A DNA stretch of 64,000 nt from Denitratimonas yunnanensis (SeqCode) (GTDB lineage Bacteria; Pseudomonadota; Gammaproteobacteria; Xanthomonadales; Xanthomonadaceae), in the NCBI GenBank assembly GCA_026410415.1, contig JAPMLR010000004.1, positions 154,831-218,830 on the forward strand. The letters run 5' to 3'. The position numbers and the translations under genes were made by a program. Shown in pieces: positions 25,438 through 34,464 of this stretch; position 1 is the first letter of the stretch; each line of letters opens with the position of its first letter. The notes under the pieces are model-generated. The model saw only the letters and a program-made list of their open reading frames with translations. It had not been told where the DNA came from and did not search any database.

Positions 25438-27322
25438 CGGCGGCATCGTGCCCGCCGCCCAGGTGCTGCGGCAGATCCACGATCACGCGCGTGCCCGAGG
25501 CATCACTTTCCACGCTGAGTTCGGCGCCCAGCGCGTGTGCGCGGCGCTGCATGTTGGCCATGCCGTAATGCCCGCGCTTTGCTTGCGCGCCGCCCTTGCC
25601 GTGGTCGCGCACGATCAGGCGCACACCGTACCCGGGCCGGTGCGGCGACTCGATCCGCACCACGTCCGAGCCGGAATGCCGCGCGGCATTGTTCACCGCC
25701 TCCTGCAGCAGGCGAAACAGGTTCAGCGTATGCGTGGGTGACAGGCCCGGCAGGTCGGGCAGGTTGTGCACCTTCCATTCCAGGCGCAGCCCGGAACGGC
25801 GCAGCTGCGGTTCGATCCGGTCGCGGAAGGCGACCAGCATCATGCCCAGGTCGTCGCCGAAATCCTCCATCGAGTCCACCACCAGGCGCAGGTCGGTCAG
25901 CGCGCTGTGGCTGGCGCGCGCCACTTCCTCGGCCACCGGGCCGCTGCCGCGTTCGCTCAGCGACACGATGGATACCAGCTGCCCGGCGATGCCGTCGTGC
26001 AGATCGCCCATCAGCCGCATGCGTTCTGTGGCCAGCGTCTCGCGCCGCGCCTGCGCCTGTTCGCGCTCGAACGCCTGTTGCAGTTTCAGCCGTGCGGCCG
26101 CGACTTCGTGCTGCAGGCGGGCGTTGAAATCCTCCAGCAACGACAACCCTTCGGCGAAGCCGCGCAGCACGATGGCGCCCATGATGAACACCAGGATCGG
26201 CCCGTTGAAACGCGCCAGCAGCACATGCGCGCGGCCGATGCCGGTGCCCAGCATCACCTGATCGCGCACCGCAAGCGCCATCAGCACGCCGATCGCGACC
26301 AGCAACACCAGCGCAGTGCGATCCCGGCCCCGCACGCCGGCGCGCCACAGTTCCCACAGCGCCAGCGCCGCGAGCACCAGCGCCAGCGGCACGAAGAGCA
26401 GCGAGACCAGGCGCGTCGCCCAGACCGCCGGCAGCAGCAGGAAGGCGAGCACCATCAGCGCGGCGGGCAGCAGAAACCAGCGGGTGCGTAGCGGCGGCGT
26501 GCGTCCGGTCAGTTGCCAGACGAAGGGCAGCAACAGGCAGGCGGCGACGAAGCGCAGCGTGTTCGCAGGCACCAGCAGGAAACTGCCGAAGGCGCTGGCG
26601 ATCAATGGCGACAGCGAGGTCAGCGCGAAACTCAATGAAATCGTCGCGCACAGCAGATACAGCTGATCCTGACGGCGCGCCAACCAGATCAGCAGCAGGA
26701 TCGAACCGATCGCCAGCAGCGCGCCATCCATCAGCCGCGACAGCACCACGACCAGGAAATGCGCCGCTTCGTAATCGTCGCGCAGTTGTTCTTCCGGGCC
26801 GAAGAACACCGGGCCGACCGCACCCGAACCCATGCGCCCGGCCAGCACCAAGCCGATCTCGTTGCGGCCCGACTGCAACAGATGTTCCGGAATGGTGGCG
26901 ATCTGCGGCGCGCCCTGACCCTGGCGCAACGAGGTTTCGGCCAGCGTGCTGTCGAGCATCGGCACGCCGTTGAACGTGACCTGGATGCGCCCGGTGAACT
27001 GCGGCACGTAGAGCGCGAACGGGTCATCGGCGGTCGGATGGTGCTCGAACCTGATCCGGTAACTGTGCCTGCACTCGCTCTGTGAATGGCAATTGCTCGG
27101 CAACCGCATCGGCACTGGCCCGGTCTCCCGTCCATCGCCGTCGATGCCGCGCAACGCGGTGTCGAAACGCAGCACGCCGGGATCGTCGACGCGCGCGCCG
27201 GTGTCCATCAGGGTGTTCAGCGCGAACAGCAGCAACAAGGCGCCCAGCAACAGCCCGCCCATGAATGTCCACGGCATCGGGCCGGGCGTTGGGGTGGCGG
27301 TGTTCGGGCTCGATTCCGGCAC
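25427..27322 (-). CDS. Membrane sensor histidine kinase (HisKA_3/NarX-UhpB type)
   Basis: A 631-residue sensor. One N-terminal transmembrane helix is followed by a periplasmic beta-rich domain (about residues 45-185, with a Cys pair in SNCHSQSECRHS). About seven hydrophobic helices (200-385) resemble 7TM-DISM sensors. A coiled-coil linker leads to the HisKA_3 phospho-acceptor His442 in ERMRLMGDLHDGIAGQL, then a HATPase domain (LFRLLQEAVNNAARHS, RDHGKGG, YGMANMQRRAHALG). GTG 27322 is preceded by AGGAAA. Being tail-to-tail with the response regulator, it is the likely cognate kinase. The signal may be a carbohydrate or related ligand; this is inference. Confidence 0.88.
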   Translation of the reverse strand: MPESSPNTATPTPGPMPWTFMGGLLLGALLLLFALNTLMDTGARVDDPGVLRFDTALRGIDGDGRETGPVPMRLPSNCHSQSECRHSYRIRFEHHPTADDPFALYVPQFTGRIQVTFNGVPMLDSTLAETSLRQGQGAPQIATIPEHLLQSGRNEIGLVLAGRMGSGAVGPVFFGPEEQLRDDYEAAHFLVVVLSRLMDGALLAIGSILLLIWLARRQDQLYLLCATISLSFALTSLSPLIASAFGSFLLVPANTLRFVAACLLLPFVWQLTGRTPPLRTRWFLLPAALMVLAFLLLPAVWATRLVSLLFVPLALVLAALALWELWRAGVRGRDRTALVLLVAIGVLMALAVRDQVMLGTGIGRAHVLLARFNGPILVFIMGAIVLRGFAEGLSLLEDFNARLQHEVAAARLKLQQAFEREQAQARRETLATERMRLMGDLHDGIAGQLVSIVSLSERGSGPVAEEVARASHSALTDLRLVVDSMEDFGDDLGMMLVAFRDRIEPQLRRSGLRLEWKVHNLPDLPGLSPTHTLNLFRLLQEAVNNAARHSGSDVVRIESPHRPGYGVRLIVRDHGKGGAQAKRGHYGMANMQRRAHALGAELSVESDASGTRVIVDLPQHLGGGHDAAVTA

Positions 27323-27637
27323 GCGCTTTCCTGATTCCGGTCAAAGACCCCGATCATCGCCGTGCCGATCCGCCCCCGCAAGGCGATCGACGGGCTTTGC
27401 TGCTGTTGGCGGGATTCGCGTGCCACAGATGCTTCCCGGGTCACAGTTCGCCGGATGTTCCAGGTATCCGCGGGACCGTCGTGCCAGGCGGCGATGAGCC
27501 AGCCGTGGGTGATCGCGACAAGGCGCGGCGGGCTGTTTTCCTGGTGGTCTCCGCATCCTTCGATGTGCGTTGCCGCTTGGGCTTTGACTGCGATTTGGGC
27601 ACACTGCTGCGCTTTCCCGCGTGATGGACCTCCCCGC
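27323..27637. other. Divergent intergenic region, kinase / POT transporter
   Basis: 315 bp without a supported gene, holding the promoters of the minus-strand histidine kinase and the plus-strand POT transporter. The kinase ribosome site (AGGAAA on the minus strand) abuts 27322. A TTGACT at about 27584 could be a -35 for the transporter, but no good -10 follows. No repeats are seen. Confidence 0.4.
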
Positions 27638-29263
27638 ATGAGCTCAACCGCAGCCGCCCCAGGCGCGCGCCTGCCGCGCCAGATTCCCTACATCATCGGC
27701 AACGAAGCCTGCGAACGCTTCAGTTTTTACGGCATGCGCAACATCTTGGTGCCGTTCCTGATTTCCTCGGTGTTGTTGGCTTACCTGCCCGAATCCGAGC
27801 GCGGTGCGGCAGCCAAGGATGTCTTCCACAGCTTCGTCATCGGCGTGTATTTCTTCCCGCTGCTCGGTGGTTGGTTGTCGGATCGCTATTTCGGCAAATA
27901 CAACACGGTGCTGTGGTTCTCGCTGATCTACTGCGCCGGTCATGCTTGCCTGGCCTTGTTTGAAGGTAGCCGCAGCGGCTTTTACACCGGCTTGTTCCTG
28001 ATCGCGCTTGGCTCGGGTGGCATCAAGCCCCTGGTGGTGAGTTTCTGTGGCGACCAGTTCGATCAGACCAACAAGGACAAGGCACGGGTTGTCTTCGACG
28101 CGTTCTACTGGATCATCAACTTCGGCTCGTTCTTCGCCTCGTTGTTCGCGCCCTTGCTGCTGCGCAGCTATGGCCCGGCAGTGGCGTTCGGCATTCCCGG
28201 CGTGCTGATGTTCATCGCCACGGCGATCTTCTGGATGGGCCGACACAAATACGTCAACGTGCCGCCCTCGGGCGCCGACCCGAACTCTTTCCTCAATGTG
28301 GTGAAAACCGCGCTGCGCCAGCAGAGCATGGGCAAGTTGATCGCCTGGTTCGGCATCGCGTTGGCCGCGACGATGTTGCTGCTTTGGGCGGCGGCCGCCG
28401 CTGTTCAGTTCGCCAATCCGGCGGCGGCGACGCCGTGGTGGCCTGAGGCATTCGGTTTCATCATTACCGCCTGTCTGGCGCTGGGCGTGCTGATCGCGTT
28501 CGGCGGCTGGGGCGCGTCGATGGAGCTGGAGCGCGCCCGTGGCCGGCATCCGGATGCCGCAGTCGATGGCGTGCGTGCGGTGCTGCGCATCCTGATCGTG
28601 TTCGCGCTGGTCACGCCGTTCTGGTCGCTGTTTGACCAGAAGGCCAGCACCTGGGTGATTCAGGGCGGTTCGATGGTGATTCCGCATGAGGCGTGGTGGT
28701 GGCCGAGCTGGCTGATCAAGGATGCCGCGCAAATGCAGGCACTCAATCCGCTGCTGGTGATGCTGCTGATTCCGTTCAACAACCTGGTGCTGTATCCGCT
28801 GCTGCGCAAGATCGGTTTCAATCCCACGCCGCTACGCCGCATGGGTTGGGGCATCGCGATTTCCGGTGTGTCGTGGATCGTGGCCGGCGGCTTGCAGTTG
28901 TGGATCGACGGCGGGGCCGAGGTGTCGCTGGCCTGGCAAAGCGTGCCGTACCTGCTGCTGACGTTCGGCGAAGTGCTGGTCTCGGCCACTGCGCTGGAGT
29001 TCGCGTACAGCCAGGCGCCGCACGCGATGAAAGGCGTGATCATGGCGTTCTGGTATCTCACCAGCACCTTCGGCAGCCTGTGGGTGCTGCTGACCAATGC
29101 CGGGGTGCGCAACGACGGCTTCAAGGCGGTCATCGCGCAGAGCGGGTTGAGCGAGCCGGCGTTCCTGATGTTCTTCTTCGCCGGTTTCGCGTTCGTGGCG
29201 GCGGCCGCGTTCGGGTTGTATGCACGGCGTTATCCGATGCAGGACAACTACCGGGTGGCCTGA
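27638..29263 (+). CDS. POT/PTR2-family proton-coupled oligopeptide transporter
   Basis: A 541-residue inner-membrane carrier with 12-14 hydrophobic helices. The POT signature is present in helix 1 as NEACERFSFYGMRN (ExxER proton site). The loop 2-3 motif GGWLSDRYFGKYNTV and GSGGIKPLVVSFCGDQFD mark the PTR2 family, which imports di- and tripeptides with protons. ATG 27638 is chosen because it begins just before the conserved PYIIGNEACERF; an upstream GTG in the same frame yields non-hydrophobic shadow sequence. It converges on the GT9 gene with a 4-bp gap. It is next to the two-component system, but a functional link is speculative. Confidence 0.92.
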   Translation: MSSTAAAPGARLPRQIPYIIGNEACERFSFYGMRNILVPFLISSVLLAYLPESERGAAAKDVFHSFVIGVYFFPLLGGWLSDRYFGKYNTVLWFSLIYCAGHACLALFEGSRSGFYTGLFLIALGSGGIKPLVVSFCGDQFDQTNKDKARVVFDAFYWIINFGSFFASLFAPLLLRSYGPAVAFGIPGVLMFIATAIFWMGRHKYVNVPPSGADPNSFLNVVKTALRQQSMGKLIAWFGIALAATMLLLWAAAAAVQFANPAAATPWWPEAFGFIITACLALGVLIAFGGWGASMELERARGRHPDAAVDGVRAVLRILIVFALVTPFWSLFDQKASTWVIQGGSMVIPHEAWWWPSWLIKDAAQMQALNPLLVMLLIPFNNLVLYPLLRKIGFNPTPLRRMGWGIAISGVSWIVAGGLQLWIDGGAEVSLAWQSVPYLLLTFGEVLVSATALEFAYSQAPHAMKGVIMAFWYLTSTFGSLWVLLTNAGVRNDGFKAVIAQSGLSEPAFLMFFFAGFAFVAAAAFGLYARRYPMQDNYRVA

Positions 29264-29267
29264 CGGA

Positions 29268-30203
29268 TCAACGCGCCAGTGTCTCCAGCAACTCGGATTC
29301 GACGGCCTCGGCATCCAGGCCGTCGAATCCCGGTGCCACCAGTGTCCGCATCCGGCCTCGGCCAAGGCGGGTACGCTCCGCTTGCCGGGCATCGGTGCCG
29401 AAGAGCGCGATGCCCGGCACGTTCAGGTTGGCGGCCAGATGGGTCGGGCCGCTGTCGTTTCCGACCACGGCGCTGGCGTGGCGAAGGACGCCAGCGAGCG
29501 CGAAAAGGTCCAGCGCACGCCCCTCTGCGGTACGCAGGGATACGCCTGGCAGATGGTCGAACTGGTCCAGTTCGTCCGGGCCGGGCACGGTCACGGGCAT
29601 CAGTCCGCGCTCATGCAGGCGCGTGGCCAGCTCGGCGTAATGCGGCCATCGCTTGGCCGCGCCGCGGGCCGATGATCCGGGAAGAAGGACGACGTAGGGC
29701 GGGCGGATGCCGTTGGCTGCGAGCAGTTCGCCGACCTCGGTCACCATCCAGTCGGCACCAGGATGCGGCGTATGCGTGACGGGGGTCCCGGCTGCCACCA
29801 GCTGTCTGGCGTGGCGTTCAAGTACGGGAAGATGCTTGTTCGGCGGCACCAGGCGTTTCGGTGGCATGCCCGCGGACGGCACCCGATTGCCCAGCAGCGT
29901 TCGAAGGTAGAACGCGCTTCGGCGCGAATTCTGGAGGTCGTAGACGAGATCGAATCGCCTGGCCCGGAGCAGTTTCCGCAGTTTCCACATTGCATCCAGT
30001 CGCCAACGCGGTCGATTGTCGTCAACCAATGCTTCATCCACCCAGGGGCAGTGCACGAGCAGTGACTTGAACGGGCGCCGCGTGAGGATCGAGATGCGCG
30101 CATCCGGATGACGTGTCCGTATGTCCCGGAACGCGCCTTCGGCGAGCAGGATGTCTCCCAGTGCGCCGAGCTTGATGACGAGGATCCGTGCGGGAGCATT
30201 CAT
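29268..30203 (-). CDS. Glycosyltransferase family 9 (heptosyltransferase-like)
   Basis: A 311-residue GT-B glycosyltransferase of family 9, which includes LPS heptosyltransferases. The N-terminus ILVIKLGALGDILLAEGAF is the family's opening motif. The C-terminal donor-binding region has VVLLPGSSARGAAKRWP and the conserved VGNDSGPTHLAANLNVPGIALFG. No signal peptide is present, so it acts at the cytoplasmic face on a lipid-linked or core oligosaccharide. It overlaps ygfZ by four bases (ATGA on the minus strand), an unexpected but coupled arrangement. Whether it transfers heptose or another sugar cannot be read from sequence. Confidence 0.88.
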   Translation of the reverse strand: MNAPARILVIKLGALGDILLAEGAFRDIRTRHPDARISILTRRPFKSLLVHCPWVDEALVDDNRPRWRLDAMWKLRKLLRARRFDLVYDLQNSRRSAFYLRTLLGNRVPSAGMPPKRLVPPNKHLPVLERHARQLVAAGTPVTHTPHPGADWMVTEVGELLAANGIRPPYVVLLPGSSARGAAKRWPHYAELATRLHERGLMPVTVPGPDELDQFDHLPGVSLRTAEGRALDLFALAGVLRHASAVVGNDSGPTHLAANLNVPGIALFGTDARQAERTRLGRGRMRTLVAPGFDGLDAEAVESELLETLAR

Positions 30204-31075
30204 GCGCGGGCCAGGCCGTCCAGCAGTGGCAGCGGGGTGGCCTCGATCAGGCCATCCTCGCTGGTGAAGGCATCGTTGCCGTGCTCCCGCGGAACGATGG
30301 CAAGGGCGACGGTCGCACTGTCCACGGAGCTGATGGATATCAACTCGGCGATCGCGCCACTGGCTGACAACAGGCGCGTTCCGGGCTCGGCCGGGACGTT
30401 CAGCGCCAGACCGGCCGTGCTGCGCTTGGCCTGGCCGAGAAAATGGGTGCGGGCAACGATTTCCTGACCGGGATAGCAGCCTTTTTTCACGCTGAAGGCG
30501 GACAGATGCTGCAGTCCGAGCATCTGCGGGGTGAAGGCTTCCGCCTGCGATTCGGCAAGCCGTGGCAGGCCATGGGCGATGTCGTCCCGCTTCCAGCGGG
30601 CGTCGAAATCCGGGGCAACGCCGGACGCGGGCCGGCCGGATTCCAGCAGCAGCGTGCGGGGTGTGGCGCCACTCATGTCCAGCGCGATCCGGAGGATTCG
30701 ATCATCTTCGCCGCGCATCATCTCGGCGCGGTTGCCATTGGCGTCCAGGCCCAGATCGGCAGGTGCCGCGAAGGCGCCGGAGGCGGCGAGATCCCCGGCC
30801 ACCTCGATCACGACCTTGCTGCGGAAACGGAAGCGCAGCAGCTGTTCCACCAGGGCTGCCGCGGAAGCATCCGGCAGCCACAGGACCAGCTCGTCCGCGC
30901 GGGAGCGAAGCAGGGCGAACAACGCGATCACGCGACCCTTGACCGAGAGCCAGCAATTCCATTGCCACTGCCCATCGGACAGCAGACTCACGTCATTGGC
31001 GAACTGGGACTGGGCGAAGGCAATGGCATCACGGCCCGAAAGCCGCGCCGTGCCGCCGCTGTGAAGTGGTGCCAT
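30200..31075 (-). CDS. ygfZ: Folate-binding tRNA/Fe-S maintenance protein YgfZ
   Basis: A 291-residue member of the GcvT-like YgfZ/IBA57 family. The signature K-G-C-Y-x-G-Q-E is intact as KKGCYPGQEIVAR, and the N-terminal aminomethyltransferase fold opens with RLSGRDAIAFAQSQFANDV. YgfZ binds tetrahydrofolate and supports Fe-S enzymes such as MiaB-type tRNA methylthiolases. The ATG at 31075 gives the usual length; the frame stays open upstream but encodes Arg-rich shadow sequence. It is the upstream partner of the GT9 gene. The Fe-S radical-SAM enzyme RimO, a possible client, lies 2 kb further upstream. Confidence 0.93.
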   Translation of the reverse strand: MAPLHSGGTARLSGRDAIAFAQSQFANDVSLLSDGQWQWNCWLSVKGRVIALFALLRSRADELVLWLPDASAAALVEQLLRFRFRSKVVIEVAGDLAASGAFAAPADLGLDANGNRAEMMRGEDDRILRIALDMSGATPRTLLLESGRPASGVAPDFDARWKRDDIAHGLPRLAESQAEAFTPQMLGLQHLSAFSVKKGCYPGQEIVARTHFLGQAKRSTAGLALNVPAEPGTRLLSASGAIAELISISSVDSATVALAIVPREHGNDAFTSEDGLIEATPLPLLDGLARA

Positions 31076-31286
31076 CGTGGGAAGGTCGGGTCGCACTGGG
31101 TTGGCCTCGTCGGATCCGGGATCAATGTGGTGGCGGTGCCGGGCTGCCGCATTCGCCGCCGCGTGAATCGCTTGAACGTGGGCGGGTCGGCCTGCCGGCA
31201 CCGCAATGGCGCCACATTCTGCCTCGCGATGAGGCATCGAGCGAGGCTGGAACGACGGCGCCGCGGGGTGGGGACGCAGTCGACCA

Positions 31287-31583
31287 TCATCCGCTGACCT
31301 CGCGCGCAGGCACGCGAAGCGGCGGCATCCGGGCGTCAGGGTAGCCGATGCGGTCGCGGCCGAGGCGATTGGTCCGGTGGCCTGCTTCGATGTTGTTGCC
31401 GTCTCTGCTCGCCACCGATTTCGCGGCATCGTTCTTCCTGACCTCGTTGCCGCGTCTGGATAGGGCATCCCCTTGGCCGGCGAACGCGCCTCCATGCTCC
31501 TTGGCGAAGTTGGCAAGATCAACCCAGACTTCCGCAACAGCACCGGGGACGCACCGCAGAAAAGCAGGACGCGAATAACTCAT
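31287..31583 (-). CDS. Possible small protein of unknown function
   Basis: A 98-residue frame beginning at an ATG preceded by GGAGAAGG with a five-base spacer (MSYSRPAFLRCVPGAVAEVW...). The composition is not the Arg/Pro-rich pattern of the usual shadow frames, and no real gene occupies the other strand. I recognise no domain; there is no signal peptide or membrane segment. It could be a true small gene or a chance frame in a decayed region. Confidence is therefore low. Confidence 0.3.
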   Translation of the reverse strand: MSYSRPAFLRCVPGAVAEVWVDLANFAKEHGGAFAGQGDALSRRGNEVRKNDAAKSVASRDGNNIEAGHRTNRLGRDRIGYPDARMPPLRVPAREVSG

Positions 31584-31755
31584 TGCGGCCTTCTCCACAC
31601 CTTTGGAAAAGATCGCCACGGAAACACGGCGAAGGAACCGCGCTTGTCGCCCCGTCGGGCTATCCGTGGCGGGTTGCGCCTTGCGGACACCTGCCAGGCG
31701 TGTGGCACACCCCATTGCGCCCACAACGCCAAGCAAACCACAATTCTGCAGCGTC

Positions 31756-31846
31756 AGCCGTGGCGGATGTAGAGCGGTGAACGCAGCAGGTAATTACAGC
31801 CCCGAGCAAGGTGTGTTGTCGCAGGTTCGAATCCTGCCCCACGGCT
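31756..31846 (+). ncRNA. tRNA-like element or decayed tRNA
   Basis: An 8-bp perfect end stem AGCCGTGG/CCACGGCT (31756-31763, 31839-31846) encloses a canonical T-arm GCAGG-TTCGAAT-CCTGC (31821-31837). Length (91 nt) would suit a class II tRNA. However, no standard anticodon stem-loop is found, position 8 is not T, the D-arm is irregular, one extra base separates the T-stem from the acceptor, and no CCA follows. It is best read as a tRNA pseudogene or tRNA-like fold, not a working tRNA. Confidence 0.45.
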
Positions 31847-31926
31847 GGCGCGCTCCTACGTGCCTTGCACTGACAACTGCCCCAACGCTACACCATCATT
31901 CCGCGCCGTGCACTTCGGGCACTTGA

Positions 31927-31995
31927 ATTAAGGGGGCATGCCGCATGCCGCCTGCACCTGGTGGAACGATTTTCGCGGATGGTTTCGAGGATTGA
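31927..31995 (+). pseudogene. Orphan C-terminal F-x-DGFE tail of a lost secreted protein
   Basis: Reading from 31945, the plus strand encodes PPAPGGTIFADGFED and a stop codon. This matches the IFADGFES stretch of the two sulfatases and the FRDGFEADQ tail at 39.5 kb. The frame is closed by a stop 18 bases upstream of 31945, so only the tail remains. It probably marks the 3' end of a deleted or frameshifted exported protein. Confidence 0.5.
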
Positions 31996-32164
31996 GTCCA
32001 GCTCAACCTGCCGGAGGCAGTCCGTGACCCTTCAGGTTCAGATTGCGCCAAGGGTTGAAGCCGGCGTCGTCGTTCGACCGCCCGGCGTGGTCGTCGCTGC
32101 TCGAACGGCCCGCGGTGCCGTCTGGCGCATCGGCGTTGGTGCGGCGCCGGCGCCGGGGATCGAT

Positions 32165-32968
32165 CTATTCGATAAACCACGGTGCGGGATAGCGCCGCCC
32201 CGGCCGCAGCGGGCGAAAGGCGTCGGCATCGAAGAAACACGGCTCATGCTGGCTTGGTGACCAGCCGGGCAGGCCGGCAAGTGGAAGTGGTCGCAACTCT
32301 TGCGGGTCAAGGAGGACCAGGCTTGAGTCAATCGCCTCGGCCAACGCCGTGCACGCGTGGTCCGGTTCGCCGCCACACACCACCAGGGCCTTGGCTGTGG
32401 GCAGGTGTCCCGGTCGAAGCGCGTGTTCCAGCAGGGCGTGGCCGAAGACGTGGAGTCGGATCCGGCCGCTTGCGAAAGCCTCACTCTGGCCGAACCAGAC
32501 GCGCCAATCGTGCGAGTCCCACGCGGTGATCAACTCGGGCGAATCGACCCAGACCACCACGCCTGCCTCATCGAAATGCGTCAGTGCACATTGCGCACGG
32601 CTTCGGGTGCGTGGGCCGTGACGCGCGATGTCGGCGCATTGGCGTGCATTCAACGCCCGTTTCAGCGGCGCGTGTTGAATCCAGACCAGCGCGTTGAACA
32701 GGTCGTGCCAGTTTCGTGTCCGTGTCGCGATGCAGCCCTGCGAATGGATGCGGGATTCGTAATGCTTGCCGTCCTGAAGCAGCGTCTCGTCTTGATCAAC
32801 GAAGCGCAGATCGGGCGCGCCGAGTCGATCGTTCAGGAGCTCCAGTGACGGCCACTCCGGGCCTTCGAGCAAGTCGCGATGGCAGGCATATCCGGCGTGG
32901 ATGGGGTGGTCGAACACGCTCGGGACGATACTTTCGCGCGCCGGCGCGATGAAGCGGGTGCGCGCCAT
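32165..32968 (-). CDS. DUF3025 family protein
   Basis: A 267-residue cytoplasmic protein. The DUF3025 signature is present: TRTRNWHDLFNALVWIQHAP followed by LKRALNAR, then FDEAGVVVWVDSPEL and the later RIRLHVFGHALLEHAL. Members are common in beta- and gammaproteobacteria and have no established function. No signal peptide or membrane helix is seen. It starts three bases after the rimO stop and is almost certainly cotranscribed with rimO. The association is likely positional rather than evidence of function. Confidence 0.85.
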   Translation of the reverse strand: MARTRFIAPARESIVPSVFDHPIHAGYACHRDLLEGPEWPSLELLNDRLGAPDLRFVDQDETLLQDGKHYESRIHSQGCIATRTRNWHDLFNALVWIQHAPLKRALNARQCADIARHGPRTRSRAQCALTHFDEAGVVVWVDSPELITAWDSHDWRVWFGQSEAFASGRIRLHVFGHALLEHALRPGHLPTAKALVVCGGEPDHACTALAEAIDSSLVLLDPQELRPLPLAGLPGWSPSQHEPCFFDADAFRPLRPGRRYPAPWFIE

Positions 32969-32971
32969 GCG

Positions 32972-34333
32972 TCAGTCGTCGAAATCATCCGGTGGCGTGA
33001 TGCAGCCGTAGAGGTCGTGCTCGTCGCTGCCGAGGATATGCACCTGGGCGAACTGGCCGGGCTGCAGGCCGGCTTCGTAGCCGTCCTGGATCTGCACGCA
33101 ACCATCGATCTGCGGCGCGTCGGCCATGCTGCGCGCGTAGGCCAAATCGCCATCGACAGCATCGACGATGACGGTTTGCACCGTGCCGACCTTGGCTTCG
33201 AGTTTGTCGGCGCTGATTTCGGCCTGCAGCGCCATGAAGCGCGCGAGGCGCTCCTGTTTGACCTCTTCCGGCACCGGGTCGGGCAGGGCGTTGGCCGCGG
33301 CACCTTCCACCGGCGAGTAGGCGAATGCGCCGACGCGGTCGAGTTGGGCTTCTTCGATGAAATCCAGCAGCTCCTCGAACTCCGCCTCGGTTTCACCGGG
33401 GAAGCCGACGATGAAGGTGCTGCGCAGGGTGATGTCCGGACAGATCCGGCGCCAGTTATGGATGCGTTCCAGCGTTTTTTCGACCGCACCTGGCCGCTTC
33501 ATGAGCTTCAGGATGCGCGGGCTGGCGTGCTGAAACGGGATGTCCAGATACGGCAGCAGGAAGGGGGTTCCATTCTCGTGGCGATGGGTCATCAGTTCGA
33601 TCACGTCATCCACGTGCGGGTACGGATAGACGTAATGCAGGCGCGTCCACACACCCAGTTCGGCGAGGCCTTCGCACATGGATTTCATCCGCGTGGCGTA
33701 GGTTTTTCCGTGCCATTCGCGTTCGGCGTAGCGCAAATCCACGCCGTAAGCGCTGGTGTCCTGAGACACGACCAGCAGCTCGCGCACGCCGCCGCGAACC
33801 AGCCTTTCCGCCTCGCGCAACACGTCGTCCACCGGACGCGACACCAGATCGCCGCGCATCGAAGGAATGATGCAGAAGCTGCAACGGTGATTGCAGCCTT
33901 CCGAGATCTTGAGGTACGCGTAGTGCTTCGGCGTCAGCTTGATGCCGTAGTCGGGCACCAGGTCGATGAACGGATCGTGCCTGGGTGGCAACGCCTGGTG
34001 CACCGCAGTCATCACGCTGGCGTAGTCCTGCGGCCCGCTGACGGACAACACATCCGGATGCGTCTGGAGGATGCGTTCCGGGCGCTTGCCGAGGCAGCCG
34101 GTGACGATCACTTTGCCGTTTTCCGCGAGCGCTTCGCCGATTGCATCGAGCGATTCGTCCACGGCCGAGTCGATGAATCCACAGGTGTTGACCACCACCA
34201 CGTCGGCGGCGTCGTAGCGATTGACCACCTCGTAGCCTTCGACGCGGAGCTGGGTGAGGATGCGTTCGGAGTCCACCAAGGCCTTGGGACATCCAAGACT
34301 GACGAATCCTACTTTGGGCTGGCTGGAAGACAT
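32972..34333 (-). CDS. rimO: Ribosomal protein S12 methylthiotransferase RimO
   Basis: A 453-residue radical-SAM methylthiotransferase that modifies the conserved Asp of ribosomal protein S12. The N-terminal UPF0004 domain supplies three cluster cysteines ([29 protein letters not shown]). The radical-SAM cluster is the CxxxCxxC of [19 protein letters not shown], and a C-terminal TRAM domain begins around residue 385. The [10 protein letters not shown] motif separates RimO from the tRNA enzyme MiaB. It is followed at three bases by the DUF3025 gene. Confidence 0.95.
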   Translation of the reverse strand: MSSSQPKVGFVSLGCPKALVDSERILTQLRVEGYEVVNRYDAADVVVVNTCGFIDSAVDESLDAIGEALAENGKVIVTGCLGKRPERILQTHPDVLSVSGPQDYASVMTAVHQALPPRHDPFIDLVPDYGIKLTPKHYAYLKISEGCNHRCSFCIIPSMRGDLVSRPVDDVLREAERLVRGGVRELLVVSQDTSAYGVDLRYAEREWHGKTYATRMKSMCEGLAELGVWTRLHYVYPYPHVDDVIELMTHRHENGTPFLLPYLDIPFQHASPRILKLMKRPGAVEKTLERIHNWRRICPDITLRSTFIVGFPGETEAEFEELLDFIEEAQLDRVGAFAYSPVEGAAANALPDPVPEEVKQERLARFMALQAEISADKLEAKVGTVQTVIVDAVDGDLAYARSMADAPQIDGCVQIQDGYEAGLQPGQFAQVHILGSDEHDLYGCITPPDDFDD

Positions 34334-34464
34334 GGCGGGCCGGAAATGCGAAAAGGCGGCGATTATACGGGGGCAATGCTGTGCAGCCGCTTGCCGGATG
34401 CCGGTCTGCCGGCATCACAATGTGTCGAAGGTGCCGGAGCCGGCATCATGGCGAGGAGAGAACG

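Larger units (their letters stand above)
31076..32164. other. Gene-poor 1.1-kb region with remnants
   Basis: There is no firmly supported gene between ygfZ and the DUF3025 gene. It contains a possible small minus-strand gene (31287-31583), a tRNA-like hairpin element (31756-31846) and an orphan FADGFE tail (31927-31995). The mix of decayed and structured pieces indicates past rearrangement or loss of an ancestral secreted-protein gene. Confidence 0.5.

Noticed and set aside
31660..31842. Minus-strand frame starting MGQDSNLRQH
   Set aside because: This is the typical spurious frame produced antisense to a tRNA T-arm.
31756..31846. Selenocysteine tRNA (selC)
   Set aside because: Length and 8-bp stem fit loosely, but no UCA anticodon or 13-bp acceptor/T stack and no selenocysteine genes are seen.
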